Assembly (NCBI GenBank): GCA_947259405.1
Contig: CAMYLY010000012.1
Span: 126,775-188,294 of the forward strand
Length of the DNA: 61,520 nt
Reading direction: 5' to 3'
DNA from: an uncultured Gemmatimonadales bacterium
GTDB lineage: Bacteria > Gemmatimonadota > Gemmatimonadetes > Gemmatimonadales > GWC2-71-9
A model generated the notes under the pieces. It saw nothing but the letters and a program-made list of their open reading frames with translations. It was not told the DNA's origin and made no database searches. The position numbers and the translations under genes are program-made. Each line of letters starts with the position of its first letter. Position 1 is the first letter of the stretch. Shown piece by piece: positions 1 to 9,359 of this stretch.

Positions 1-274
1 TATGCTGGAGCTTGGTGCCGACAGCGCCGGCCTGCATACGGAGATGGCCGCCCGCGTTATGGAGTTCGAGCCTGCCGTGGTTGCCGTTACCGGACTGTTC
101 GTGGATGCATTTGCTTCCTACGCGTCGGATTTGGGGAAACGGTTGATTCGTGCGCCCGACCCCCCCACCTTGGGTCGCGAACTGGCAGCACTGCTCGTGG
201 GAGATGAAGTCATTCTCCTCAAGGGGTCGCGCGGTGTTCGGCTTGAAGAGGCGCTCCCGTTCATCATGGCGTAA
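1..274 (+). CDS. murF: MurF, C-terminal part (gene cut by window edge)
   Basis: This is the last 90 residues of UDP-N-acetylmuramoyl-tripeptide--D-alanyl-D-alanine ligase, the cytoplasmic Mur ligase that adds D-Ala-D-Ala to the peptidoglycan precursor. The ATP-binding and central domains lie left of the window. The visible part begins at the family's MLELG stretch and is the third Mur ligase domain. It ends with LLKGSRGVRLE (visible residues 72-82), a strong MurF signature. The stop is 11 bases before mraY, which is the standard murF-mraY order. The apparent ATG at base 2 is an internal methionine, not the start. Confidence 0.9.
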   Translation, partial: MLELGADSAGLHTEMAARVMEFEPAVVAVTGLFVDAFASYASDLGKRLIRAPDPPTLGRELAALLVGDEVILLKGSRGVRLEEALPFIMA

Positions 275-285
275 GGCGATCGATC

Positions 286-1428
286 GTGCTCTACCATCTC
301 TTAGCCCCGCTTGGCGAGCAGTACATCTTCTTCAATCCGTTCAACTACATCACCTTCCGAACGGCCGGTGCCGGCGTGACCGCGATCGTGCTTGCGTTTG
401 TCGTGGGCCCACCGATCATCCGCCGCCTCGAGGCGGCCAAGGTAGGGCAAGTCATCCGCGCGGACGGGCCGGCCTCGCATCATCAGAAGCGGGGCACGCC
501 AACGATGGGCGGCCTCATCTTGCTCGTGAGTACGCTGGTGCCGACGCTGCTATGGGCTCCGCTGAACAATCGCTATGTGATGATCGCGGCACTGGCGACG
601 CTCTGGATGGGTGGGATCGGGTTCATCGACGACTACCTGAAGTTCGTATCTGGGAAGTCGCGCGGCCTCGTGGCCAAGTACAAGCTCGTGGGCCAAGTGA
701 CGTTTGGCATCGGCCTTGGCTCGCTCCTGCTGCTGTTTCCTCCCGATGTCGTGTTCCCCGCCACTGAGGTCGAGATGCCCGGGAACGCAATCACCTTGCC
801 GTTCTTCAAGTACGTGGCGATAACGCTTCCTCCCGTGTTGTATCTCGGGTTCGTCACGCTGGTGACCACGGGTGCGAGCAATTCGGTGAACTTGACAGAT
901 GGTCTCGATGGGCTCGCCACTGGGCTCACGGCAATCGCCGCAGCCACACTGGCAATCTTCGCCTATATCTTCGGACGCGTGGACACCGCGGAGTATCTTC
1001 TCGTCCCGTACCTCCGGGACGCCGGAGAGTTGACGGTCTTTTGCGCCAGCCTGGCGGGCGCGGCGCTTGGGTTCCTGTGGTACAACGCCCATCCCGCGCA
1101 GATCTTCATGGGCGACACGGGGAGCTTGGCCATTGGGGGAGCGCTCGGCACGGTTGGTATCCTCCTCAAGTCGGAGTTCCTCTTGCTGATCGTGGCGGGT
1201 GTGTTCGTTGCCGAAACGGCCTCGGTCATCCTGCAGACAGGCACGTACAAATGGCGCAAGCGACGCCGAGGTCGGGAGTATGCTGATCGACATCGGCTGT
1301 TTCGCATGGCCCCCCTGCATCACCACTTCGAGCAATTAGGCTGGCCGGAACCGCAAGTGGTGACGCGGTTCTACATCGCAGGGATCCTCTTTGCACTCCT
1401 GGCGCTTTCGACGCTCAAGATTCGATGA
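286..1428 (+). CDS. mraY: Phospho-N-acetylmuramoyl-pentapeptide-transferase MraY
   Basis: MraY is an inner-membrane enzyme that transfers phospho-MurNAc-pentapeptide from UDP to undecaprenyl phosphate, forming lipid I. The 380-residue protein is mostly hydrophobic helices. It shows the catalytic FIDDYLKF loop (about 113-120), NLTDGLDGLA (202-211), HPAQIFMGDTGS (269-280) and the triple-histidine loop PLHHHFE (about 343-349), all diagnostic of MraY. The start is GTG at 286. Its stop overlaps the murD start (ATGA), so the two are probably translationally coupled. Length is slightly above the usual 320-360 residues. Confidence 0.97.
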   Translation: MLYHLLAPLGEQYIFFNPFNYITFRTAGAGVTAIVLAFVVGPPIIRRLEAAKVGQVIRADGPASHHQKRGTPTMGGLILLVSTLVPTLLWAPLNNRYVMIAALATLWMGGIGFIDDYLKFVSGKSRGLVAKYKLVGQVTFGIGLGSLLLLFPPDVVFPATEVEMPGNAITLPFFKYVAITLPPVLYLGFVTLVTTGASNSVNLTDGLDGLATGLTAIAAATLAIFAYIFGRVDTAEYLLVPYLRDAGELTVFCASLAGAALGFLWYNAHPAQIFMGDTGSLAIGGALGTVGILLKSEFLLLIVAGVFVAETASVILQTGTYKWRKRRRGREYADRHRLFRMAPLHHHFEQLGWPEPQVVTRFYIAGILFALLALSTLKIR

Positions 1429-2765
1429 TTCCGGACCGATGGCGGACCGGAGAAGTAGCCGTAGTGGGATTGGGTCGGAGCGGTCAGTCGGCAACCCGCT
1501 TGCTCGTGCAGGAACGCATCGCGGTCTACGCATCTGATGGTTCTTCTGGCCCGGCGATCGAAACCGCCGCCCATATGCTGGCGGAGGCGGGTGCCACCGT
1601 CGAAACGGGCCGACACGATTTGCAGCGTGTCGCGCAGGCCGCCGCCGTCGTGGTTTCTCCGGGCGTCCCGCCAAACGCGCCCGTGCTCAAAGCCGCCCGT
1701 GCCGCCAACGTCGAGATCCTCTCGGAACTCGACCTGGGTCTGCAGCGGCTGGATGGCGTGACCTATGTGGCCGTCACGGGCACGAACGGCAAGACGACAA
1801 CGACCGCGTTGACGGCGCATCTGCTCGTGACCGGTGGGCGTCAGGCCATCGCAGTGGGGAACATCGGCACGCCGGTCACGGCCATTGCCCCCGCCGACGC
1901 GCCGGAGTGGCTCGTCGTGGAGGCGTCGTCCTTTCAATTGCATGACGCCCCGCATCTCGATCCCACCATTGGCGTGCTCACAAACCTGGATACTGATCAC
2001 TTGGATCGGTACGACTCCGTCGACGATTACTACGCGGATAAACGACTGCTCTTCCAACACGCGCGCGATACGTCACGCTGGGTGCTCAATGGGGATGACG
2101 CTGCAGTCGGGCGCTTAGCCCGGGGCGTACTGGGCAGGCGGTATCAGTGGAGTCTGGCTGGAGTCGCCGACGCGTGGTTCGACCGAGAACGGCAGCGCCT
2201 CATGCTTGGTGACGCCGTGGTTCTGGACCGGGGCAAGCTCCAGCTATTGGGCGACCACAATGTGGCCAACGCACTCGCAGGGACGCTCGCGGCCTCCGTC
2301 GCAGGTGTCTCGATCGGCGCGATCGCCAAGGGGCTTGAGTCATTCCGAGCGCTGCCCCATCGATTGGAGCCGGTGGGCGAGCAACGGGGTGTCCTGTGGA
2401 TCAACGACTCCAAGGCGACGAATGTGAGTTCCACGGTGGTGGCACTCCAGGCCATGACGCGACGGTTCGTGCTGCTCGTAGGCGGAGTTGGGAAGGGGCA
2501 ATCGTTTGTCCCCATGCGCGATTGGCTCCACGCGTGTCGGGCGGTGGTAGCCTACGGTGAGGCAGCCAGCCAAATCGTGGCGGAGCTGAGTTCTCGAACC
2601 CAGATCGAGCAGGTAGTCACACTTGAAGATGCGTCGCAACGGGCGCGGTCGTTGGCGCATGAAGGCGACGTTGTGCTGCTCTCCCCGGCCTGCGCGAGTT
2701 TTGACCAGTTCGACAACTACGAAGCGCGTGGGGAGCATTTCCGCACGCTTGCGCAGGCGCCATGA
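1425..2765 (+). CDS. murD: UDP-N-acetylmuramoyl-L-alanine--D-glutamate ligase MurD
   Basis: MurD is the cytoplasmic Mur ligase adding D-glutamate to UDP-MurNAc-L-Ala. The 446 residues show an N-terminal Rossmann-like UDP-binding domain (VAVVGLGRSG, 11-20). The ATP-binding P-loop GTNGKTTTT is at 119-127, followed by the central ligase domain with VVEASSFQL and the C-terminal domain with INDSKATN. The FQL motif and the domain spacing separate MurD from MurC and MurF, both also present here. The ATG overlaps the mraY stop by 4 bases and the end overlaps ftsW in the same way. Confidence 0.96.
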   Translation: MIPDRWRTGEVAVVGLGRSGQSATRLLVQERIAVYASDGSSGPAIETAAHMLAEAGATVETGRHDLQRVAQAAAVVVSPGVPPNAPVLKAARAANVEILSELDLGLQRLDGVTYVAVTGTNGKTTTTALTAHLLVTGGRQAIAVGNIGTPVTAIAPADAPEWLVVEASSFQLHDAPHLDPTIGVLTNLDTDHLDRYDSVDDYYADKRLLFQHARDTSRWVLNGDDAAVGRLARGVLGRRYQWSLAGVADAWFDRERQRLMLGDAVVLDRGKLQLLGDHNVANALAGTLAASVAGVSIGAIAKGLESFRALPHRLEPVGEQRGVLWINDSKATNVSSTVVALQAMTRRFVLLVGGVGKGQSFVPMRDWLHACRAVVAYGEAASQIVAELSSRTQIEQVVTLEDASQRARSLAHEGDVVLLSPACASFDQFDNYEARGEHFRTLAQAP

Positions 2766-3898
2766 CACCGGCTGTGCAACCACCTGCCGCGTATTGGGAG
2801 GGGCGCGCGCTCGGTATCGTTGCGTTTGCGTTGGTGGTGTTTGGCGTCGTAGCCGTGTATTCCGCCTCGAGCATCTGGGCCGTCCAGAACGATCTGCCCG
2901 GCGGGTTCTACGCGGGTCGCCAACTCGTTGGAGTCATCGCGGGCGTCGTGCTACTCGTGATGAGCGCGCGTGTCGATTACCACATCTGGAGAGTTCTGGC
3001 CTGGCCGATCATTGGTGTCACCGGGATCGCACTCCTGATCCCGCTGCTGCCCTTTACACACACGATTGCCCCCGAGATCAACAGCGCTCGACGCTGGATT
3101 GCCATCGGGCCGGTGAACCTGCAGCCATCGGAGTTCGCGAAATTCGCCATCGTTGCGTGGACGGCGATGCTGGCGGCAAAGAAAGGGGATGCGATTCGCG
3201 AGTTCAAGACAGGACTATTGCCGTTCGTCGTCATTCTCGTACCCCTGGCAGCGCTCGTGGTGCTCGAACCCGATCTCTCCTCCGGGACCGTGCTGGTGCT
3301 CCTCGCGGGTACGGTTCTGTTCACGGCGGGCGCGAAGATTGGACACTTCTTGATCATCGGGATTGCCGCGGTCCCGTTCCTGTGGCATGAAGTCGTGTCC
3401 GTGCAATACCGCCTTTCGCGCATGGTCAGCTTCCTCAGCTCGCCGAGTGACACGCAAGAGGCGAGCTGGCAGATTCAGCAGTCCCTGACCGGCATCGGTG
3501 CTGGTCGGTTCTTGGGTGTGGGGTTTGGGGAAGGGCTGCAGAAGCTCGGGTATCTACCGTACGCGTACTCGGACTTTATCTTCAGCACCATCGGTGAGGA
3601 GTGGGGTTTCCTAGGCGTGCTCGTGATCGTGGCCCTGTTCGCCACCTACATGGCACTGGGATTTCGCATCGCGCGTGCGGCACCGGATTTCTTTGGGAGC
3701 CTGCTTGCCACCGGATTGACAGCGGCCATCGCACTTTCGGCACTGCTGCACATCGCGGTGACTTTGCATATCGTCCCGACCACAGGCATCAGCCTCCCAT
3801 TCATCTCGTACGGCCGGTCCAACTTGCTGGTCTCCTTGCTGGCCACGGGCGTCATCATCAACATCTCGAACCGGCGCGGCAGTTCCGTACGGCGATGA
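2762..3898 (+). CDS. ftsW: Septal peptidoglycan polymerase FtsW (SEDS family)
   Basis: This is a 378-residue SEDS-family membrane glycosyltransferase that polymerises lipid II at the septum. It has about ten hydrophobic segments. Typical family stretches are visible: RRWIAIGPVNLQPSEFAK in the first half, IGEEWGFLG in the large periplasmic-loop region, and PTTGISLPFISYG near the C-terminus. FtsW and RodA share these motifs. Position inside the dcw cluster between murD and murG favours FtsW. Translation is probably coupled on both sides through 4-base ATGA overlaps. Confidence 0.93.
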   Translation: MTPAVQPPAAYWEGRALGIVAFALVVFGVVAVYSASSIWAVQNDLPGGFYAGRQLVGVIAGVVLLVMSARVDYHIWRVLAWPIIGVTGIALLIPLLPFTHTIAPEINSARRWIAIGPVNLQPSEFAKFAIVAWTAMLAAKKGDAIREFKTGLLPFVVILVPLAALVVLEPDLSSGTVLVLLAGTVLFTAGAKIGHFLIIGIAAVPFLWHEVVSVQYRLSRMVSFLSSPSDTQEASWQIQQSLTGIGAGRFLGVGFGEGLQKLGYLPYAYSDFIFSTIGEEWGFLGVLVIVALFATYMALGFRIARAAPDFFGSLLATGLTAAIALSALLHIAVTLHIVPTTGISLPFISYGRSNLLVSLLATGVIINISNRRGSSVRR

Positions 3899-5007
3899 GA
3901 TCCATCGTCTTGGCTGGGGGTGGCACGGGGGGGCACCTCATGCCGGCGCTCGCGCTGGCGGAGGCCATCCGTTCGCTCCAGGACGAGATAGATCCCGTGC
4001 TCGTCGGAGCCGACCGCGGGGTGGAACGCCAGATCCTTCCCGAACGGAAGTTTCGGTACTATCTGTTGCCTGCGCTCCCGATCTATCGTAGAGCCTGGTG
4101 GCGCAACGTGAAGTGGGTAAGGGGAGGTCCGAGACTCGTGCGCGCAGCGTCGGCCGTGGTGCGAGACCAGCAACCGGTGGCCGTGGTCAGTACCGGGGGG
4201 TATGCCGCTGGGCCCGTCGCCTGGTCGGCATCGCGTCAGGGGATTCCGACGGTCATTCAAGAGCAAAACGCCTTCCCTGGCCTCACGACCCGTTGGCTGG
4301 CGCGCAGGGCACATCAGGTCCATCTGGGGTTCCCCGAAGCTCGACTGTTCCTGCGGACTCGCAAAGACGCACTCGTGTTCGATTCTGGTAACCCGATTGT
4401 CCCGCTACCCGCGCCCCGACCGAGCAAAGTCGAGGCGCGTCGTGGGCTCGGAATCTCAGATTCGGGACCGGTGGTATTCGTGTTTGGCGGAAGCCAAGGC
4501 GCCCGCGGAATCAACCGCGTGATTGCCGACGCGCTGGACGGGGGCGCGCTCGACAATGTCACGTTGTTGTGGAGTACGGGACGCGTGGGGTGGGATGCCT
4601 ATGGGTCGTATCACCGGCCACCATTGCGGATCGTGAAGCCGTTCTGGGATCCGGTGGCGGAGGCGTATGCGGCGGCGGACCTCGTGGTTGGGCGTGCAGG
4701 GGCAATGACGACCGCGGAGGTATGTGCGTGGGCCCTTCCGGCCATCTACGTGCCGCTCCCGCATGCGGCCGCAGACCACCAGACCACCAATGCCAGGGCC
4801 CTGGAGTCGGCCGGTGCCGCCATTCTGGTGCCCGAGAGGGACCTCACCGCCCGAGATCTGGCCGATCGGCTCAAGCGGCTGGCGGACGACCCCAAGAGGC
4901 GGGCTCAGATGGCTGCCGCGGCGGAAGCTCGGGCCCGACCGGACGCCGCGAAGGAGATCGCAAAGCGGATTCTCGCGCTGGTCAGCAAAGGCGCGAACCT
5001 TTCGTAA
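3895..5007 (+). CDS. murG: Lipid II synthase MurG
   Basis: MurG is the GT28 glycosyltransferase that adds GlcNAc from UDP-GlcNAc to lipid I on the inner face of the inner membrane. From the ATG overlapping the ftsW stop the protein has 370 residues. It opens with the glycine-rich loop LAGGGTGGHLMPALA (about 6-20). It carries the acceptor-side QEQNAFPGLTTR and the C-terminal UDP-sugar site with FGGSQGARGIN and GRAGAMTTAEV. The frame is open upstream inside ftsW, but only the 3895 start gives the canonical N-terminus. Confidence 0.96.
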   Translation: MRSIVLAGGGTGGHLMPALALAEAIRSLQDEIDPVLVGADRGVERQILPERKFRYYLLPALPIYRRAWWRNVKWVRGGPRLVRAASAVVRDQQPVAVVSTGGYAAGPVAWSASRQGIPTVIQEQNAFPGLTTRWLARRAHQVHLGFPEARLFLRTRKDALVFDSGNPIVPLPAPRPSKVEARRGLGISDSGPVVFVFGGSQGARGINRVIADALDGGALDNVTLLWSTGRVGWDAYGSYHRPPLRIVKPFWDPVAEAYAAADLVVGRAGAMTTAEVCAWALPAIYVPLPHAAADHQTTNARALESAGAAILVPERDLTARDLADRLKRLADDPKRRAQMAAAAEARARPDAAKEIAKRILALVSKGANLS

Positions 5008-5028
5008 CTTCCGATATTGCACTATATT
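5001..5028 (+). promoter_or_regulatory. Possible weak promoter before murC
   Basis: The 33 bases between murG and murC are AT-rich in an otherwise GC-rich operon and contain TATATT at 5023-5028, a good -10-like hexamer. No convincing -35 is seen at 16-18 bases upstream, where the sequence begins TTTCGT. It could supply extra transcript to murC-ftsQAZ, but could equally be chance. Confidence 0.3.
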
Positions 5029-5040
5029 AGCTGCCCACCG

Positions 5041-6417
5041 ATGCAGCTTTTTGCCCCTGATCCCCGTCCCATTCACTTCATGGGGATTGCCGGCGCGGGG
5101 ATGAGTGCGCTGGCGCTCATTGCGCGGCGCCGGGGGGTCGTCGTCACCGGTTGCGATGCCGATTCACAGGGACTCGATGAGTTGAAGCAGGCCGGCGTCG
5201 ACGTCGTTTCTGGCCACGATCCAGGGCATGTTGAGGGCGCAAGGGCCGTGATCTACACGGCGGCCGTGCCGGGCGATCACCCGGAGTTGGAGGCCGCCCG
5301 TCTGGCGAGCATCCCCGTGTGGCGCCGGGCGGCCGCCTTGAGCGAGCTGGTGTCGCCGGGCAGGGTAGTGGGTGTCGCCGGGACCCATGGGAAGACCACG
5401 GTCGCTGCCATGGTGACTGAAGCGGCTGTGGCTGTGGGGCTGAACCCAACGGGGGTGGTTGGGGGGCACGTTGCCGCCTGGGATGGCAATGCGCGGATCG
5501 GAGGCGAACAGCTGTTCGTCGTGGAGGCGGATGAATACGACCGGTCGTTTCTCTCACTCACGCCTGACGTTGCCGTCATCAACAACGTCGAAGCCGACCA
5601 TCTCGAGTGTTACGGATCGCTCGAGGAGCTGGAGGCGGCGTTTGTCGAGTTTGGGAACCGGGCGGAGCTAGTCCTCGTTGGGGCCGACGACAAAGGCGCG
5701 AATCGTGTCGCCGCGCAGCTGGACGTGCCAGTGCAACGCGTAGGAACAGCGGCTCGCGCCGACGTCCGGCTGGGACCTATCACGCCGTCGGGAACCGGCA
5801 CCACGTCTCCCCTCACCCTGGCGGATGAATCGTCTGTGGACCTGACCCTCAGGGTTCCGGGGTTCCACAACGCGCGCAATGCGGCCATGGCGATTGCGGC
5901 CGTGGTCGCCCTTGGGGGTGACGCCGGACCGGCAGCTGCGGCGCTGTCTCGCTTCACCGGGGTGGGACGCCGCTTCGAGCTGCTGGGCGAACACGACGGT
6001 ATCACTATCGTTGATGACTATGCCCATCACCCATCTGAGGTAGTCGCAACCCTCGCCGCTGCTCGGCAGCGGTTTGCTGGTCGGCGCCTCGTCGCCGTAT
6101 TCCAGCCGCACCTGTACTCGCGGACCCGGACCATGGGGAGTCAGCTCGGCATCGGCCTGTCCGTCGCCGACCTCGTTGTGGTCACGGATGTGTACCCGGC
6201 ACGGGAGGCGCCTATCCGAGGGGTGACAGGGGAGGTCGTCGTGCGGGCCGCTCGGCGAGCGGGTGTCACCACGGAATGGGTGCCCAACAAGGACGAGTTA
6301 CCCGGCTACCTCGCTTCCGTTGTCGGCGCTGGCGACGTAGTGATCACCATCGGGGCGGGCGACATTACGACCGTCGGTCCGGCGCTCCTTCAGCTGCTCG
6401 CCGGGAGGGCCGCGTGA
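5041..6417 (+). CDS. murC: UDP-N-acetylmuramate--L-alanine ligase MurC
   Basis: MurC is the first Mur ligase, joining L-alanine to UDP-MurNAc in the cytoplasm. The 458 residues start with the nucleotide-binding HFMGIAGAGMSAL. The P-loop is GVAGTHGKTT (about 111-120), the central motif EADEYDRSF is at 162-170, and DDYAHHPSE is at 325-333 in the C-terminal domain. The last two are specific to MurC. I chose the ATG at 5041. An in-frame TTG at 5017 would add eight residues but has no ribosome-binding site. murB and ddl, often next in dcw clusters, do not follow. Confidence 0.95.
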   Translation: MQLFAPDPRPIHFMGIAGAGMSALALIARRRGVVVTGCDADSQGLDELKQAGVDVVSGHDPGHVEGARAVIYTAAVPGDHPELEAARLASIPVWRRAAALSELVSPGRVVGVAGTHGKTTVAAMVTEAAVAVGLNPTGVVGGHVAAWDGNARIGGEQLFVVEADEYDRSFLSLTPDVAVINNVEADHLECYGSLEELEAAFVEFGNRAELVLVGADDKGANRVAAQLDVPVQRVGTAARADVRLGPITPSGTGTTSPLTLADESSVDLTLRVPGFHNARNAAMAIAAVVALGGDAGPAAAALSRFTGVGRRFELLGEHDGITIVDDYAHHPSEVVATLAAARQRFAGRRLVAVFQPHLYSRTRTMGSQLGIGLSVADLVVVTDVYPAREAPIRGVTGEVVVRAARRAGVTTEWVPNKDELPGYLASVVGAGDVVITIGAGDITTVGPALLQLLAGRAA

Positions 6418-7094
6418 AGCGCGTTGCCGGGATCACCGGTGCCGCGGTCTTCCTCATGGTGACGATGGTCGCGCTCTCCCCGTTCGCGCTCAGGCACCTC
6501 GACTTTTTTCGGGTCAGGCAGATCGAGATTGTGGGCCTGCAGTATTTGAGTGCAGACCAGGTTGTAGACTCCCTCCACCTGGAGCCCAACCGCACGATCT
6601 TTCATTCGATACGCACTCTGGCTGACCGTGCGGCGAAGATACCTGGAATCACGGATGCGCGGGTTGAGCGCCGGCTTCCAGGCACCCTGCGGCTCATCCT
6701 CACTGAGCGTGCACCGGTCGCGTTCGCCGTCGGTGATTCGGGCGTGGTGCCGCTCGACGCGGAGGGACGCCCAGTTCCGTACGATCCGCTGCGAGCGAAG
6801 TTGGATCTCCCGCTCATCCGGGGAGCGGACTCGTTGCTGGTCCGCGCGCTGGCCATGGCGCGAGCTGCGGATCCCTTGTTGTTCGACGCGACCGAAGCGG
6901 CCGTTCGTCAGGGTGACTCGACCGTCGTGCTGTCACTGGACGGGCAACAAGTCCTCTTCGAAGGCGTGCCGACCACCGAGCAACTGGCCGCGGTGGCCAG
7001 TGTGCGCGAGCGCGTGACGGATGAGGGCCGGCCCGTCACGGTGATTGATGCGAGGTTTGAGGGCATGGTGATCGTCCGGATGGACCTGTCGTGA
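6414..7094 (+). CDS. ftsQ: Cell division protein FtsQ (DivIB family)
   Basis: FtsQ is a bitopic inner-membrane divisome scaffold that links FtsB/FtsL to the other division proteins. From GTG 6414 (overlapping the murC stop) it has 226 residues: a short cytoplasmic tail, one membrane helix (about 8-26), and a periplasmic POTRA domain beginning FFRVRQIEIVGLQYLS (31-46). A beta domain follows with the family's GxxDARVERRLPGTLRL-type region. Sequence conservation in FtsQ is low, so assignment rests on the helix-POTRA layout and on the murC-ftsQ-ftsA order. Confidence 0.9.
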   Translation: MKRVAGITGAAVFLMVTMVALSPFALRHLDFFRVRQIEIVGLQYLSADQVVDSLHLEPNRTIFHSIRTLADRAAKIPGITDARVERRLPGTLRLILTERAPVAFAVGDSGVVPLDAEGRPVPYDPLRAKLDLPLIRGADSLLVRALAMARAADPLLFDATEAAVRQGDSTVVLSLDGQQVLFEGVPTTEQLAAVASVRERVTDEGRPVTVIDARFEGMVIVRMDLS

Positions 7095-8314
7095 AGCGCG
7101 CTGGGCTAGTGGGTGCACTTGACCTGGGCAGCACCAAAACGTGCGCAGTCATTGCGGAGGCGTCGGGCGGGAGTGGCGGCAAGGTCCGCGTGCTCGGCGT
7201 TGGCGTCGCGAGGACGTCCGGGGTCAAGCGCGGCGTTGTGCGCAACATCGAGGAGACGACGCAATCGGTCGTCCGCGCCATGACGATTGCCGAACGCATG
7301 GCCGGCGTAAAGGTCCCCACCGTCTTCTGCGGCATTGCCGGGGAACACATCCGGACCCAGGTCTCCTCTGGCCTGGCGTCCGTCACGGGAGACGAGATCC
7401 GCCGCACGGATATGGACCGTGCCGACGAGAGTGCCCGAGCGGTCTCGCTGGGCGATGGCTTCGAACTGTTGCACTACATCCCGCAGGAGTACAAGGTCGA
7501 TAGCCAGTCTGGGATCAGCGATCCGATCGGAATGACGGGGATGCGGCTCGAAGTGGAGATGTGTTTGGTGGCGACCCAGAGCCAGGCTGCCCAGAATCTG
7601 CGGCGATCGGTCCAGCGCGCTGGGTATCAGGTCAGCGAACTGGTGCTGGAGCCGCTCGCGGCGTCGCTTGCGGTGCTCTCCGGCGAGGAGAAGGAATTGG
7701 GGTGTGCGCTGGTGGAATTGGGTGGCGGGTCCACGAACGTGGCGATTTTCCAGGATGACAAGCTCCGCCACCTGGCCTCCCTGCCGTTTGCATCGGCGCA
7801 CGTGACGAGCGACCTCGTGCAGGGGCTGAGTGTCACCCAGTCTGATGCCGAACGACTGAAGGAGCAATTTGGGGTCGCGTACACGGCATTGATCGAAGAA
7901 GGTGAGGTTGTGGAGCTCGCTGGGACGCCCGGACAGGGACCGCGGCAAGCGAAACGCGAGCTACTTTCGCATATTATCCAGGAACGTCTGGACGAGATCT
8001 TCGGACTCGTCCACGAACAAATCGAAGCATCCGGATACGCAGGACGGCTTCCGGCGGGGATGATCCTGTCTGGAGGTGGAGCACAGCTCCAAGGTGTCGT
8101 GGAGCTGGGTCGGGAGGTCTTTGCGATGCCGATCCGACTCGGTGTTCCCGGGCAAGGCATCAGTGGGCTGGTGGACAACGTGCAATCTCCGCGGTACGCC
8201 GTGCCGGTCGGGCTGGCTCTGTACGGCACGCGCCGCCGCGAGCAGGTAGATGGGTACGGACCGGGAGGGAAGTTTTTCGGACCGATCAAACAATGGCTCC
8301 AGGAGTTTTTCTAA
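7091..8314 (+). CDS. ftsA: Cell division protein FtsA
   Basis: FtsA is an actin-like ATPase that anchors FtsZ filaments to the inner membrane. The 407-residue protein begins [15 protein letters not shown] (about 9-23, phosphate-1 loop of the actin fold). It contains the SHS2 (1C) subdomain with FCGIAGEHI, the [14 protein letters not shown] phosphate-2 region and the [11 protein letters not shown] adenosine loop. The C-terminus [11 protein letters not shown] is an amphipathic helix, the expected membrane-targeting sequence. It starts with GTG in a 4-base overlap with ftsQ and lies directly before ftsZ. Confidence 0.96.
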   Translation: MKRAGLVGALDLGSTKTCAVIAEASGGSGGKVRVLGVGVARTSGVKRGVVRNIEETTQSVVRAMTIAERMAGVKVPTVFCGIAGEHIRTQVSSGLASVTGDEIRRTDMDRADESARAVSLGDGFELLHYIPQEYKVDSQSGISDPIGMTGMRLEVEMCLVATQSQAAQNLRRSVQRAGYQVSELVLEPLAASLAVLSGEEKELGCALVELGGGSTNVAIFQDDKLRHLASLPFASAHVTSDLVQGLSVTQSDAERLKEQFGVAYTALIEEGEVVELAGTPGQGPRQAKRELLSHIIQERLDEIFGLVHEQIEASGYAGRLPAGMILSGGGAQLQGVVELGREVFAMPIRLGVPGQGISGLVDNVQSPRYAVPVGLALYGTRRREQVDGYGPGGKFFGPIKQWLQEFF

Positions 8315-8318
8315 CGTT

Positions 8319-9359
8319 ATGAACGAGGGACCCATGGTCTTCGAACTCGAGGAGACGGTCTCACAGAACGCGCGCATGAAGGTCAGCGGTGTTGGCGGAG
8401 GTGGTGGCAACGCCGTGAACCGCATGATCGAAGAGCACCTCACCGGTGTCGAGTTCATTTCGATCAACACGGATGCGCAAGCTCTGATGACCAACAAAGC
8501 CGACGTGAAAGTGCAAATCGGCAAGAAGCTGACTCGCGGGCTTGGTGCCGGGGCGCGCCCTGAGATTGGGCGGCAGGCCATCGAGGAGAATCGCGATGAT
8601 GTGCTTCGCGTCCTCGAGGGGGCGGATTTGGTGTTTGTGACCTGTGGAATGGGGGGCGGAACCGGTACCGGTGCAGGTCCCATCATCGCGCAGCTCGCGC
8701 GCGACGTCGGGGGGCTGACCGTGGGGATTGCTACCAAGCCGTTCCTGTTCGAGGGCCGCAAGCGGATGCGGCAGGCTGAGATCGGAATCTCGGAAATGCG
8801 CAAGCACGTCGACACTATGATCGTCGTGCCCAACGAGCGGCTGCTCGCGGTGGTCGGGAAGAACGTGCCCTTTCAGGAGGCCCTGAAGAAGGCGGACGAG
8901 GTGCTCCTGCACGCAACGCAGGGGATCTCGACGCTCATCAGCGTGACCGGGCTCGTCAACGTGGACTTTGCCGATGTGCGTACCGTGATGCAAAATGGTG
9001 GTGCGGCGTTGATGGGCACGGGCATTGGGCGCGGGGAAGACCGGGCGCTCGAGGCGGCGCAACTCCGAGCCCAGACGCGGCAGGCGCTCGGCGATCTCGG
9101 AGCGGCGTCGCCGCGCGTCGGCGAGCAGCCGGTCGACCTCGGCCAGCTCGCGCAGCTGCTGCAGGGCCCGGGGGTCGGTCGTCAGCTGGCCCACTTGCTG
9201 GAGTTCGAGGTCGTAGAAGAAGTCTGGAGGGTGAGGCGCGCGTCACCGTCATCGCCACGGGCTTCGACAAAGAAAGCGCCCAGGAAACCCCGTTCGGGCG
9301 CGGCGGAGCTGGCGTCCTCCCGTTCCCACAACGCCAACCTCGGCCGTCGATGCCGTTAG
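8319..9359 (+). CDS. ftsZ: FtsZ as it reads here: intact GTPase domain, then frame-broken tail
   Basis: This is the tubulin-like GTPase that forms the division ring. Residues 21-248 are ordinary Fts[15 protein letters not shown], the tubulin signature GGGTGTGAG (112-120), the T7-loop region NVDFADVR, and [14 protein letters not shown] up to residue 248. Normal FtsZ continues with AISSPLLE-like and VNITGG-like segments. Here, after base 9062, none of that appears. The reading continues through unrelated sequence to a TAG at 9359, giving a tail unlike any FtsZ. The genuine C-terminus is found downstream in another frame. The start is ATG 8319; ATG 8334 has a better-spaced GAGG and is equally possible. 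As read, the protein could bind GTP but lacks the second half of its C-terminal domain and the FtsA-binding tail. Confidence 0.85.
   Translation: MNEGPMVFELEETVSQNARMKVSGVGGGGGNAVNRMIEEHLTGVEFISINTDAQALMTNKADVKVQIGKKLTRGLGAGARPEIGRQAIEENRDDVLRVLEGADLVFVTCGMGGGTGTGAGPIIAQLARDVGGLTVGIATKPFLFEGRKRMRQAEIGISEMRKHVDTMIVVPNERLLAVVGKNVPFQEALKKADEVLLHATQGISTLISVTGLVNVDFADVRTVMQNGGAALMGTGIGRGEDRALEAAQLRAQTRQALGDLGAASPRVGEQPVDLGQLAQLLQGPGVGRQLAHLLEFEVVEEVWRVRRASPSSPRASTKKAPRKPRSGAAELASSRSHNANLGRRCR
9063..9226. other. Foreign segment replacing the middle of ftsZ
   Basis: This is about 165 bases with no FtsZ similarity in any of six frames, sitting exactly where roughly 190 bases of FtsZ C-terminal domain should be. 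It is visibly richer in G and C than the flanking ftsZ. On the - strand it is one uninterrupted reading frame of charged, helix-forming residues ([13 protein letters not shown], then [18 protein letters not shown]), which looks more like real protein than any + strand frame. The left junction follows the codons for EAAQ. The right junction lies at or just before CTGGAG|GGTGAG, where FtsZ resumes. It could be a substitution, a small inversion/insertion or an assembly chimera. Confidence 0.8.

Noticed and set aside
8361..9194. 277-codon - strand frame across ftsZ
   Set aside because: Only its first part (over the foreign block) looks protein-like. The rest is the antisense of the conserved FtsZ GTPase domain, so it is not one gene.
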